Origin: a virus
DNA length: 56,792 nt
Strand: one strand, 5' to 3'
IMG/VR virus record: IMGVR_UViG_3300045146_000225
Location: 64,001 to 120,792 of that record
This document shows, piece after piece, positions 41,347 through 49,326 of this stretch (position 1 is the first letter of the stretch; each line of letters begins with the position of its first letter). Under the pieces are notes generated by a model. It was not told the DNA's origin and did not search any database. It saw nothing but the letters and a program-made list of their open reading frames with translations. The position numbers and the translations under genes were made by a program.

Positions 41347-41940
41347 TTAGATAATGTCCGATAGGTCGTATGCACCGTTGCGGAGTTCTTCCCAGTTGTC
41401 TGAAACGAATTTAGCGGTGAGGGAATATATACCGTCCTTGCTGCCGTAATCGAGATCCATAGAGTTCAATGGATCCATCATGAAAGCGGTCTTGAAGTTG
41501 AACGAGCGGTATATTTCCTGTGCCTTGTTCGAGATCGCGACGTATATGGACCCGGCGTAATCGCGTTTAAGGCCCTGCGACCCCCTGTTAGGGTTGTAGT
41601 GTATGTTAGCCCACTGGCGCAACGTGTTGTACGTGTACATCGAGTTAGAATCGTCCAAGTTCACCTCGAATTCTATCGTGAATTCGGCGTGTGTTTTCTC
41701 TGGTGCTGCGTTAGCGTACACGCGTTCCGCGAACTTGTACTTCTGTGTCACTATACCAGTAGGTGTTATCTCTGGTAAACCTTTAACCGTTTTAACTTGT
41801 TCTAGTAACAGGTCAACGCCACCGATTACAGCGGGTGGTGTGAATATAACCTCGTACTGGTTCAAGTACAATGGTTCCCAGTTGTTCACGGCTGCCGCAG
41901 AGTTAGAGAAGTGGGGCAATCCGCTAGTTAATCTTGCCAT
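41347..41940 (-). CDS. Tail tube protein, T4 gp19 type
   Basis: A 197-aa protein. ATG at 41940 is chosen over an in-frame TTG two codons upstream. T4 gp19-like features include a beta-rich N-terminus (NNWEPLYLNQYEVIFTPPAV), a central TIEFEVNLDDSNSMYTYNTL, and a C-terminal pattern ending GIYSLTAKFVSDNWE, matching the gp19 end. It would polymerise into the inner tail tube. A late-promoter-like motif lies 15 bases upstream. Confidence 0.7.
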   Translation of the reverse strand: MARLTSGLPHFSNSAAAVNNWEPLYLNQYEVIFTPPAVIGGVDLLLEQVKTVKGLPEITPTGIVTQKYKFAERVYANAAPEKTHAEFTIEFEVNLDDSNSMYTYNTLRQWANIHYNPNRGSQGLKRDYAGSIYVAISNKAQEIYRSFNFKTAFMMDPLNSMDLDYGSKDGIYSLTAKFVSDNWEELRNGAYDLSDII

Positions 41941-41954
41941 GTTCAATCTTTTTT

Positions 41955-41964
41955 TTTATTTATT
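41955..41964 (-). promoter_or_regulatory. Candidate late promoter
   Basis: The minus strand reads GAATAAATAAA here, sharing the AATAAATA core seen at 31719 and 48745. It lies 15 bases before the tail-tube start codon. Confidence 0.4.
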
Positions 41965-41989
41965 CGAGGTTGTGTGTTAACATGTTGTG

Positions 41990-42943
41990 TTATAACACTA
42001 CCTTCAACTTTATACTAGGTAAGAACACCTTCAGGAATCCCATTTCCTCTTTTGGGCGTAACTCGACGTTGTTCACGATTATCTTACCCTTCTTGGCTTC
42101 CGTGTGTGATATCAATGTCTCCTCGATGAACTTGGGGTCTATGTTGAACACCACATCTTCACCGGTGAACTTTATGGTCTTGTGGAGTATAAGGTTGTTT
42201 ATTATCACGGATACCTCTGATGTTTCCGAAAACTTGTTTATGTTCTTGAACAAAGATATTTCCCTTCCCTTGTAGATGTCATCCGATTCGATGTTATCTG
42301 GTTTCGTTCTCCTCACGCTCACCTTTTGTTCTGGAACATCCTGTATGTCATCTAGCTCTATGCCGGCTTTCTTGATGAACACGTTGAAATTGCCGTTGAA
42401 CACGTCGTTGCTAGATGCTTCCACTTTCTTGACCATGGTTTCGGTAACGTCGCTGCGTACCTCCGACGGGTCTATCATCCCTTTCTTGACGACGAACGCG
42501 TTCTTGGATGGTCTGTAAACGGTGAAGCCCGTGTACTCGTTGTTGTTTATGTTGGACACGAGGAAGTAATCGCCGTCCAACATCTTGTACACGCGGTTCT
42601 TTTCTATTTTAGATGGTTTCTCACCTTCTTCCTGTATGTCGTTATCTACACCCGCACCTTCCTGTATCAGCTTGTTCATCTTATCCCGTGCTTCGCCGAG
42701 AGCATCGTCGACTGTCTTGACTATATCGTCGCCGTCGTGATCGCATAGTATATCTATCTGTTTGAAATTCAAAGCAGGGAATACATTGAATCCACTCAAC
42801 GATGCTTTCTGGTTGTGCTTAACGTAATAAAGCCTACCACCCGACAAAGTGAAGTTGAAGTTCACGTTGACCTGCGTGTTCAACGTGACCAGGTTGTGTG
42901 CCGAATTATACCTCGAAATCTCCTCTATCTCGCGTGTTTCCAT
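41990..42943 (-). CDS. Unknown 317-aa virion-block protein
   Basis: A 317-aa protein with an acidic central stretch (NDIQEEGEKPSKIEKNRVYK) and a beta-rich C-terminus (LKVFLPSIKLKVVL). It may be a structural or head-completion protein by position. It starts 3 bases after the upstream gene's stop. No family recognised. Confidence 0.6.
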   Translation of the reverse strand: METREIEEISRYNSAHNLVTLNTQVNVNFNFTLSGGRLYYVKHNQKASLSGFNVFPALNFKQIDILCDHDGDDIVKTVDDALGEARDKMNKLIQEGAGVDNDIQEEGEKPSKIEKNRVYKMLDGDYFLVSNINNNEYTGFTVYRPSKNAFVVKKGMIDPSEVRSDVTETMVKKVEASSNDVFNGNFNVFIKKAGIELDDIQDVPEQKVSVRRTKPDNIESDDIYKGREISLFKNINKFSETSEVSVIINNLILHKTIKFTGEDVVFNIDPKFIEETLISHTEAKKGKIIVNNVELRPKEEMGFLKVFLPSIKLKVVL

Positions 42944-42946
42944 ATG

Positions 42947-44332
42947 CTATTGTTTTGGTGGTGTCTTTTTCTTGCGACCGCCTTTGGGTACCATCTTGTT
43001 CCCTTCGTGCGAGCCTGTCCTGAACTGCGACATCACGTGGCTTTGTAATTTAGACAAGAACCCGCTGACTATCGCGTTGAATATAGGGCAAGAACTCCCC
43101 ATGAACGATACGAGACCGATGTAATAGCCCCTTTCGTCTTCGTCCATTGATTTTATCGAGCTTGCTATGGAACCTAGGTCACCGACGTCAAGGTCATCGC
43201 CTTTTGATTTACCGACGAGTTCCTTCAAACCACCCTTACCGTTATCCCTTTCGATACGTATGGCTGCCTTCGTAGCGCTATCGTAGCTGTTGCCCTTGCG
43301 TTCTGTTATGCTCGGTACAGGTACTTCGGGGTCGGGTATGCCGTTCAGTTTAAGCATGTCGTTGAAATCCATGTCGCTTGGTTCCCTGTCCAACAGCGAG
43401 TGGTCGTAATCGGCTATATCGTTATCGATGTTTGCTATATCAAGGTCTGACAACCTGCTTAGAACCGATGCGATAACCTTCACGAAATCCTCCATGTTGA
43501 GGTACCCGATAGCCTTCTTTATTTTGGTCCGTGTTTCAGATTGTCCGCCACCGATTGTTTCGGCTGGTATCTGTATATCCGGTCTGCTTGGCTGGATGAA
43601 TGACGTGACGTTATCCTCGGTGAGTACATCGACACTATCATCGAAGAACTCTATCCTGTGTGCTAGTTGTAATTCTGGCACGACATCCTTGTCGTTTGCA
43701 GTTTCCTTTCCTTGTTTCTTTGACGGTGATACGGCCTTGAATGGCTTCGCTTCTACCGTCTGTTTCTTTTCTGGTTTTGGTTTAACCTCCTTCTTGGGGT
43801 TGAACGTGCGTTTCGCTTGTCTCCTGTATTCATTGCCGAGCTTGTTGACGAGGTACTTCTGCATCCAGCATGACGTGCTGAGGAAGTTCATCATGCCGAC
43901 GTAATCACGCTTGTTGTATCCTTCCATGTCGGCTATTATCTCGCCAACACGCTTCCAGTCAGTTGTGGTTATGTCGGTTGAATCTCCCGATTTACCGATT
44001 AGTTTTTTAAGCGAATCCTTGCCGGTGGAGTTTGCTATCTTGGTGTCATTGTATCCCTTGTTGAACTTGTTGCCTGACCACTCGTTTATGCTGTGTAACA
44101 CACTCTCGTTAACAGTGCCTTCCTTCACCATCTCGTGTTGTGCTATCGCATCTATAACGTAGCCGTAATCGAGAGTGTTCTGTATGCACTGGCACAACGT
44201 CTCGTCGCTTGCTTTATCGATGACCATATTAAAGATTAATGCTGGGTCTTCGTGTTCCAGCATTAATCTAAGAATATCTAACCTACATAGCCCTGATTCG
44301 TCGATTGTGTTATTGAATTCAGCAATGTACAT
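42947..44332 (-). CDS. Unknown 461-aa protein with an internal duplication
   Basis: Two related helical segments of about 75 residues occur: around TGKDSLKKLIGKSGDST and KRDYVGMMNFLSTSCWM in the first half, and around NGKGGLKELVGKSKGDD and ERGYYIGLVSFMGSSCP near the end. They share the KKLIGKS/KELVGKS and Y-G-M/L-x-FLS-SC patterns. The middle is charged and probably flexible; the C-terminus is basic (GGRKKKTPPK). Likely a virion or assembly protein by position. Confidence 0.6.
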   Translation of the reverse strand: MYIAEFNNTIDESGLCRLDILRLMLEHEDPALIFNMVIDKASDETLCQCIQNTLDYGYVIDAIAQHEMVKEGTVNESVLHSINEWSGNKFNKGYNDTKIANSTGKDSLKKLIGKSGDSTDITTTDWKRVGEIIADMEGYNKRDYVGMMNFLSTSCWMQKYLVNKLGNEYRRQAKRTFNPKKEVKPKPEKKQTVEAKPFKAVSPSKKQGKETANDKDVVPELQLAHRIEFFDDSVDVLTEDNVTSFIQPSRPDIQIPAETIGGGQSETRTKIKKAIGYLNMEDFVKVIASVLSRLSDLDIANIDNDIADYDHSLLDREPSDMDFNDMLKLNGIPDPEVPVPSITERKGNSYDSATKAAIRIERDNGKGGLKELVGKSKGDDLDVGDLGSIASSIKSMDEDERGYYIGLVSFMGSSCPIFNAIVSGFLSKLQSHVMSQFRTGSHEGNKMVPKGGRKKKTPPKQ

Positions 44333-44409
44333 AGTGTTGTTGTTTTTGAATCGTTTCTATATTGACTGCCCGATGTAGGTTGTTTTGTTTCTATTTCGGT
44401 TAGGGTGTG

Positions 44410-44568
44410 TTACTTGCCTTGCATCTCTACCTTGCCAACAGGTCTGTCGGTCCCCTTGGCATCATTAGCCTTTGGTGAATCTTCAGTTTTTGGTGTAGAT
44501 AGTTCAGCGTTAGCCGAGATAAACTCCTTGAATGTCTTTGCTTTGCTAGTGAATGTCTTGATTTCCAT
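44410..44568 (-). CDS. Small 52-aa protein between capsid and structural genes
   Basis: An ATG (complement 44566-44568) opens a 52-codon frame ending TAA (complement 44410-44412). The product is MEIKTFTSKAKTFKEFISAN followed by a hydrophilic Pro/Lys/Asp-rich tail. It lies between the major capsid terminator and the 461-aa gene. No family recognised, but the A-rich leader supports translation. Confidence 0.5.
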   Translation of the reverse strand: MEIKTFTSKAKTFKEFISANAELSTPKTEDSPKANDAKGTDRPVGKVEMQGK

Positions 44569-44594
44569 ACTAACACTTATATTTTTTTTTAAAA

Positions 44595-44627
44595 AAGAAA
44601 GCAGGAGTTTAATCCCCCTGCTTTCTT
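44595..44627 (-). terminator. Terminator after the major capsid gene
   Basis: AAGAAAGCAGG at 44595-44605 pairs with CCTGCTTTCTT at 44617-44627, an 11-bp stem. On the minus strand it is followed by TTTT and an A-run, 17 bases past the capsid stop. Confidence 0.7.
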
Positions 44628-44644
44628 GTTAGAGATTCATGTTA

Positions 44645-46381
44645 CTAAACAGATGCAACAACGTTTTGCAAGCCACTCACATTAAGTGTGATGTACTGTG
44701 TCTCTGGGTGCCATCCTGCGTCAACTACTTTGTAGCGTGACTTGATGAATAATTTTGGAGAACCAGTTGACTCGCTGGTAGTCTGGATGGTTTCTGCCAT
44801 GATGTAAGGCATGAACTTGATACCGGGTTCTTCGTCTTTACCACGACGACCTATAACTATCTTGCTGTCACCCCACTTAGCGTTAGGATCAACGTACACT
44901 TTCATACCGTACACTTCGCAAGATGGGAACAATTGTCCACCAGTTGCGGGTGCTTTGATGTTGAAAGGCGAGATAGAATAGTTTGATATGTCAGCCAAAG
45001 CAGCAGCTACGCGACCGTTTGTAACAACATATTCACCTGACCCCCAACGTGACCTGTGGTAAATCAAGTTGGACATCTCTGCAAGCTTGGTACCGAGTCT
45101 GCGTTGTAGTGTAGACACATTATCGAAAGTTCCACCTGCAACTGCACCAAGATTTATTGATGCGACGTTAGCACCTTCAACGCGGTTGATGTTAGCGGTG
45201 TGTACTGATCCGAGTTCGGTAATACGTGCGGTGATTTTCTTAGACATTGTTTGTGCAAGCTCGTTGATACCGAGGTTTTCCAACATCTTGATAGCATCGA
45301 AGTTCATTACTCTGTTGAAGTCTTGAATCTGCTCAACAGTTGCCGATAGACCAACCTGGTCGGTTTCTGCCTCAACGAACTTGGTGAACATCTTGATACC
45401 CATCTGACGGTATTGTGCTTTCTCACCTTCAGCTCTGTTCATTGACAAAGGTAGGTTGATAGCATCAGTTGTAGGATCAGGGTCTGGTGTGTAGTTTCCT
45501 ACCCATGGGTGTGTTTCGTTGCTAGTGGTGAAGCCAGAGATGTGGTTCTCCAATGCAGATGTCAATTGTGCTTTGTGGATATCTGCATCGACAGTTATTG
45601 CATATCCTGCAACAGGCACGCCTGCAACATTTATGGGTGTATCAGTTACGGCTTGGATTGAATATCCATCTCCCAACGCAGCATTAATAGTGGTTGCTGA
45701 AATATCATTAACACGGAATATAGCGTTACCATCTATACGTGACCATCCAACGAAACGTAAATCCAATTGTTCAACTGGAGTAGTAGCAGTATTGTACACT
45801 ATAAAGCGTTGGTTCTTGCTGATTGCGCCAGTAGAAATAGCTGTACCGAAAGTAACACCTGTTGCAGTTGCAATAATGGTATTAGCGTTGATGCCGTTGA
45901 TTGTGATGGTGAACGGAGCGAAATCAGTATCAACATTACCTCCTTGGTACACATAGTCAAGGTAAGGGATGAATCCAACTGGTGAATCCATATTGATTGT
46001 TGATACTAGGTCGAATGCTATTGTTTTAGCAGCTGCCTGGATAGAGATAGGTAACAACGATGGGAACCTGTCGCCTGAACCCGAATTAGCAACTGTTGTT
46101 TTAACAACACCGTTGTAAGGAGTTTGAAATGGTGTTGGGGCTATTGGTGCACCCATAGCAGAGATTGAACCAGGTTGTTGGAAGAACATACCGGGTGTTG
46201 TAGTCGCCTCTGTAAGGTATGTGTTGTCGAACATAGCTTGGTTATGAGCCATCTCGGCTAGGAATTTGTACTTGTCAGCACTGGTGTTGCTTTCGGTAAT
46301 ACCGTACTCTGATAGGAATCCAGCCCAATCCGAGAGCATCTGCCTATCTTCACTTTTTTGAAAAATTTTCATACCTGCCAT
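44645..46381 (-). CDS. Major capsid protein, T4 gp23 type
   Basis: A 578-aa protein, a little longer than T4 gp23 (521 aa). The gp23-like C-terminal part contains YRQMGIKMFTKFVEAETDQV, RVMNFDAIKMLENLGINELA, GSGEYVVTNGRVAAALADIS, YGMKVYVDPNAKWG, GIKFMPYIMAETIQT and SRYKVVDAGWHPE. The N-terminal segment FLAEMAHNQAMFDNTYLTEA may contain a prohead cleavage site. The middle ~150 residues are a Thr/Ala/Ile-rich beta insertion not typical of gp23, perhaps an extra capsid domain. It forms the head shell. Confidence 0.9.
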   Translation of the reverse strand: MAGMKIFQKSEDRQMLSDWAGFLSEYGITESNTSADKYKFLAEMAHNQAMFDNTYLTEATTTPGMFFQQPGSISAMGAPIAPTPFQTPYNGVVKTTVANSGSGDRFPSLLPISIQAAAKTIAFDLVSTINMDSPVGFIPYLDYVYQGGNVDTDFAPFTITINGINANTIIATATGVTFGTAISTGAISKNQRFIVYNTATTPVEQLDLRFVGWSRIDGNAIFRVNDISATTINAALGDGYSIQAVTDTPINVAGVPVAGYAITVDADIHKAQLTSALENHISGFTTSNETHPWVGNYTPDPDPTTDAINLPLSMNRAEGEKAQYRQMGIKMFTKFVEAETDQVGLSATVEQIQDFNRVMNFDAIKMLENLGINELAQTMSKKITARITELGSVHTANINRVEGANVASINLGAVAGGTFDNVSTLQRRLGTKLAEMSNLIYHRSRWGSGEYVVTNGRVAAALADISNYSISPFNIKAPATGGQLFPSCEVYGMKVYVDPNAKWGDSKIVIGRRGKDEEPGIKFMPYIMAETIQTTSESTGSPKLFIKSRYKVVDAGWHPETQYITLNVSGLQNVVASV

Positions 46382-46412
46382 TTTGTAAGAAATGTTTTTT
46401 TAAATTTGCATT

Positions 46413-48725
46413 TTAATGTATCGCAGCGTGGCGTGTCAACGACTTGATGTAGTCAAGTGAGTAACCGCGCTTGTAATCGACGAATTGGCTCTGGGTTATT
46501 ATTCCTTCTGTACTTTGGCATTGTTTACCCTCGGTTATTATCGTTTGTCCTTGTTCTAGTTTTTCTGCGTGTTCGTTTAGAGTCGCTAGGTCTAAGTTGA
46601 GCGAGTTCCAAAAAGTCCTTACTTGTGGGGCTGTGTTCAACTTGTAGAACCCTTTGGCTGCTTTCTTACCTATCTCCGCTTTCTGTGCTTCGCTGAGAAC
46701 ACTGTAAGCTTTCTTGTACATGTCTGGCATGAACTTGATGTAGTTAGGTAATTCCTTGTGTTTGCTTTCCATTATACCTTGGATGGTGTTGATCACATCA
46801 CCCTCGCTGAAGTAAACACCAGCGTTCAATGTGTGTACAATTTCCTTCTTCAACTCGTTGTCCAGCCCGTAGAACAAGTTCTTGTTGTTCTCGCTTAGTA
46901 GTTGTAGGAATGGGTATTTAGATTCCAACACGGTTGTGTTAGCACGCTCGTTTACTTTTGTCAGAACCTTGTCCAAGTCTGCCATCAACGTGTCTACGCC
47001 TTCTGTGATGCTTGATATGTTAGAAGATAGGTTCCTATCTTCAACGCCGCTTACTTTACCTGTCTTGAAGTCCTCGGTGTTTATCACGTTTGCCAACATG
47101 TTGGTGTGCCCGATGTGCTCGTTGATTATCTCCGCGTTGAAGTCGATAGCCTTGATGGCTTGCTCGGTTCTCTCTGAAATCACGTTCGAGTGTTGTATGC
47201 TCTCGTTTAGTGTCTTGCCCAGCAGCTTGGTGTATTTGATAACGCTCTCGGTAACTATACCGTTCTCGTTTATTACCCTAGCTAGGTCGTCAGAGTGGCG
47301 GATCGACTCGTTGATTGCCTTTGATTGCACGTTAACGAAGTTCACCAGCTCGTTTGTTGTTTGCCCTAGGGTCTCGGCGTACCCGATTAATCTGTTGTGT
47401 TGCTCTGTCATGATAGACGAGTGGTTCATCACTGTTTGCAGTTGTTTTGCCAACACGTTGATGTACTCGATGAGCGATGCTATCGTGGCTGCTTGGTCAC
47501 CTGCTGGCTGTGCTGCTGAAACCTGTTGCGTTGGTATCAATGGTGATGTTGGTTGTGCGAGCTGGTTACCCAGACCACCGCTTACTGGTTGTACCAGACC
47601 ACCGCTTACTGGTTGTGCCATGGCACCGTCTGCTGTTACACCAGGTACGCCTGCTGCTTGCGCTGCTACACCAGAAGGTTGTGTTGCACCAAGTGTCGAT
47701 ACCGCTGGTTGTGCTTGTACTTGTGGTTGAACCTCAATCTGAACTTGAACCTGAGCTTGTGCCTGTGGTTGAACTTGTGCTTGTGCTTGTACCTGTGGTT
47801 GAACCTGAGCTTGCTCCTGTGGTTGAACCTGTGCTTGTACCTGCGCGGCTTGAGCTTGTACATGCTGTGCTTTCTTCTCGAGAACCGCTTTTGTCTCGTG
47901 CTGGATACCCTCGAGAATACCCCTCAGTTCGCCGAATTGCTTCTGCATCATCTTGCTGTACTCATCGAATTCCACTTTAGAAATCGAACTCATCCCGTCA
48001 TCATTATTTTTATTAGGTGTGTGCTTGTTGAGCACTTTCTCGAACGATGCTAGATCGCTCTCATTTACTTTATATATCTTAGCTTCTCCACCGAAAAAAT
48101 TAAATTCGTCAACAAGCATCATCGTGTTGGTGATGTTGTTCACTCTTATGTTATCTAGCGATTCGGTTAACATCGAGAAATTCTCCTGCATCTTCTCCGG
48201 GATGTTGTTCTGCAACACGGCTTGCGAGAAACCTGGTTCGGCAACGAGGTCGAACGTGAATATCTTGAACAGCGTGACGCGACCTTGACCGTCGACCTTG
48301 CCAGCGCTCCTCGATGATGTTGATAACTGGACACCCGAATCTATTAGCGTCCTCGCTATGTTTCCGTAAGGGGTGTTGAGTACCTCTATCTTTATCTTCA
48401 CCGTGTCGTCGGTCTCGTCGTACCATATGTCGGTGATTATGTGCGAGACGTTCTTTAACGACGTGTCGTACCCCTGCGGGTGGTCGAGTTCGCCCATCAG
48501 TTGCCTTCTGTCTATCCTTTTCTTAAGTTCAGGTATGTGCTTGATGTAATCCTCGCGCATGTACTCCCTGCCGTTGTTGTTGGTTATGCCGAATTTTGCA
48601 ACAATGGCTATGAACTCGTACTTGGTGTTGTTCTGCGGTGCTTGTATCAATGGCGAGTTGATGCTCTCTACAATGAACACGTAATCACCACCTACCGTAC
48701 CGTTTATGACCTTGGGTGAACCCAT
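46413..48725 (-). CDS. Prohead protease fused to a scaffold-like protein
   Basis: A 770-aa protein. The first ~200 residues are a gp21-type maturation protease: NNNGREYMREDYIKHIPELK, GELDHPQG (78-85, with the catalytic His), and the serine-containing VQLSTSSRSAGKV (132-144). A Gln/Val/Ala low-complexity tract follows (about 285-345), then long helical segments with repeated ESIRHSDDLA/ESIQHSNVIS/EHIGHTNMLA units and a helical C-terminus, as expected of a scaffold such as gp22. T4 encodes protease and scaffold separately. It is the first gene of the capsid operon. Confidence 0.8.
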   Translation of the reverse strand: MGSPKVINGTVGGDYVFIVESINSPLIQAPQNNTKYEFIAIVAKFGITNNNGREYMREDYIKHIPELKKRIDRRQLMGELDHPQGYDTSLKNVSHIITDIWYDETDDTVKIKIEVLNTPYGNIARTLIDSGVQLSTSSRSAGKVDGQGRVTLFKIFTFDLVAEPGFSQAVLQNNIPEKMQENFSMLTESLDNIRVNNITNTMMLVDEFNFFGGEAKIYKVNESDLASFEKVLNKHTPNKNNDDGMSSISKVEFDEYSKMMQKQFGELRGILEGIQHETKAVLEKKAQHVQAQAAQVQAQVQPQEQAQVQPQVQAQAQVQPQAQAQVQVQIEVQPQVQAQPAVSTLGATQPSGVAAQAAGVPGVTADGAMAQPVSGGLVQPVSGGLGNQLAQPTSPLIPTQQVSAAQPAGDQAATIASLIEYINVLAKQLQTVMNHSSIMTEQHNRLIGYAETLGQTTNELVNFVNVQSKAINESIRHSDDLARVINENGIVTESVIKYTKLLGKTLNESIQHSNVISERTEQAIKAIDFNAEIINEHIGHTNMLANVINTEDFKTGKVSGVEDRNLSSNISSITEGVDTLMADLDKVLTKVNERANTTVLESKYPFLQLLSENNKNLFYGLDNELKKEIVHTLNAGVYFSEGDVINTIQGIMESKHKELPNYIKFMPDMYKKAYSVLSEAQKAEIGKKAAKGFYKLNTAPQVRTFWNSLNLDLATLNEHAEKLEQGQTIITEGKQCQSTEGIITQSQFVDYKRGYSLDYIKSLTRHAAIH
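47690..47880 (-). repeat. Low-complexity VQ/AQ-coding repeat
   Basis: A tandem array of short degenerate units (CTGAACTTG, CTGTGGTTG, CTGAGCTTG on the plus strand), encoding Val/Ala/Pro-Gln dipeptide repeats in the protease-scaffold protein. It probably forms a flexible linker. Confidence 0.75.
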
Positions 48726-48744
48726 TATCGTCAGAAATTATTTA

Positions 48745-48760
48745 CATTTATTTATTTAAA
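48745..48760 (-). promoter_or_regulatory. Candidate late promoter of the capsid operon
   Basis: The minus strand reads TTTAAATAAATAAATG, matching the motif before the gp6-like gene (TTTAAATAAATAATG). It lies 20 bases before the protease-scaffold start codon. Confidence 0.45.
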
Positions 48761-48794
48761 GTGTCGTGTTGTTTTTTTAAAAAAAAAATGCTTT

Positions 48795-48820
48795 TTGTTT
48801 TAATTTTTTTTGTATATTTG
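48795..48820 (+). promoter_or_regulatory. Bacteroidetes-type promoter
   Basis: TTG at 48795-48797 and TATATTTG at 48813-48820, spacer 15 bases, in a T-rich stretch. Downstream is only a 24-codon ORF (48839-48913), so it may drive a small RNA or a lost gene. Confidence 0.5.
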
Positions 48821-48838
48821 CAGTGCATATTGGATTGC

Positions 48839-48913
48839 ATGAAGCATGGTGGGAGTCCTGTACTTTCATATATCCTCTGTGTACAGATCCTTGATGACAA
48901 TGTTGTTTCTTAA
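48839..48913 (+). CDS. Possible 24-aa peptide
   Basis: ATG at 48839, 18 bases after a good promoter, gives a 24-codon frame (MKHGGSPVLSYILCVQILDD and four more). It could be a leader peptide or part of an untranslated RNA. No other gene uses this promoter in the plus direction until 49327. Confidence 0.25.
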   Translation: MKHGGSPVLSYILCVQILDDNVVS

Positions 48914-48926
48914 CACGAGTTAGGGT

Positions 48927-49163
48927 CTAGCGTGGCTTGGTGTTGCAGACACTAGCGTTTTCTACATAGATATCCGTCCTGTCTATATGCGTTATATCCT
49001 CGTTCTTCTTGAAATAAGCCCACGTGAAATCAGGTCTCATCTTCGCCGAGAAGTATGACCCGTGGATGTCGTCGTCAATGGTTATCTCGGCGTAAAGCAA
49101 CTTCTATATGAAGCCGCTGCTCTTCGACTTGTATAAATCGTGTAAACTCTTTATCCCGCTCAT
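48927..49163 (-). pseudogene. Phage gene interrupted by a single amber codon
   Basis: The minus-strand frame from ATG (complement 49161-49163) reads MSGIKSLHDLYKSKSSGFI, meets TAG at complement 49104-49106, and continues KLLYAEITIDDDIHGSYFSA and onward to a TAG at 48927-48929. The frame on both sides of the amber codon is otherwise intact with phage-like codon use. TAG is a normal stop elsewhere in this genome, so I read a recent nonsense mutation. No family recognised. Confidence 0.6.
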
Positions 49164-49244
49164 AAGTGTTATTTATTCTTTCGTATGTAACGCTTTACGA
49201 TGTTATCCCCGTATTATTTTAAGAGAAATATTAACATCGTTGTA

Positions 49245-49274
49245 TTGCATTTCAAAAAAAAGGTTATATATTTG
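49245..49274 (+). promoter_or_regulatory. Bacteroidetes-type promoter of the LRR gene
   Basis: TTG at 49245-49247 and TATATTTG at 49267-49274, spacer 19 bases, followed by CGG. The LRR protein starts at 49327. Confidence 0.6.
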
Positions 49275-49326
49275 CGGTGTTATTGAAAGTATAATTGTAA
49301 AATAACCGTTAAAAAAATTTAAAATT

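Noticed and set aside
48716-48913. A 65-codon plus-strand ORF starting inside the protease-scaffold gene's 5' end
   Set aside because: It begins upstream of the promoter at 48795-48820 and crosses T-rich non-coding sequence; only its last 24 codons could be expressed.
48927-49163. Alternative genetic code with TAG read as an amino acid
   Set aside because: TAG ends other genes in this phage (e.g. the Pnkp-like gene at 36754-36756), and only this one frame contains an internal TAG.
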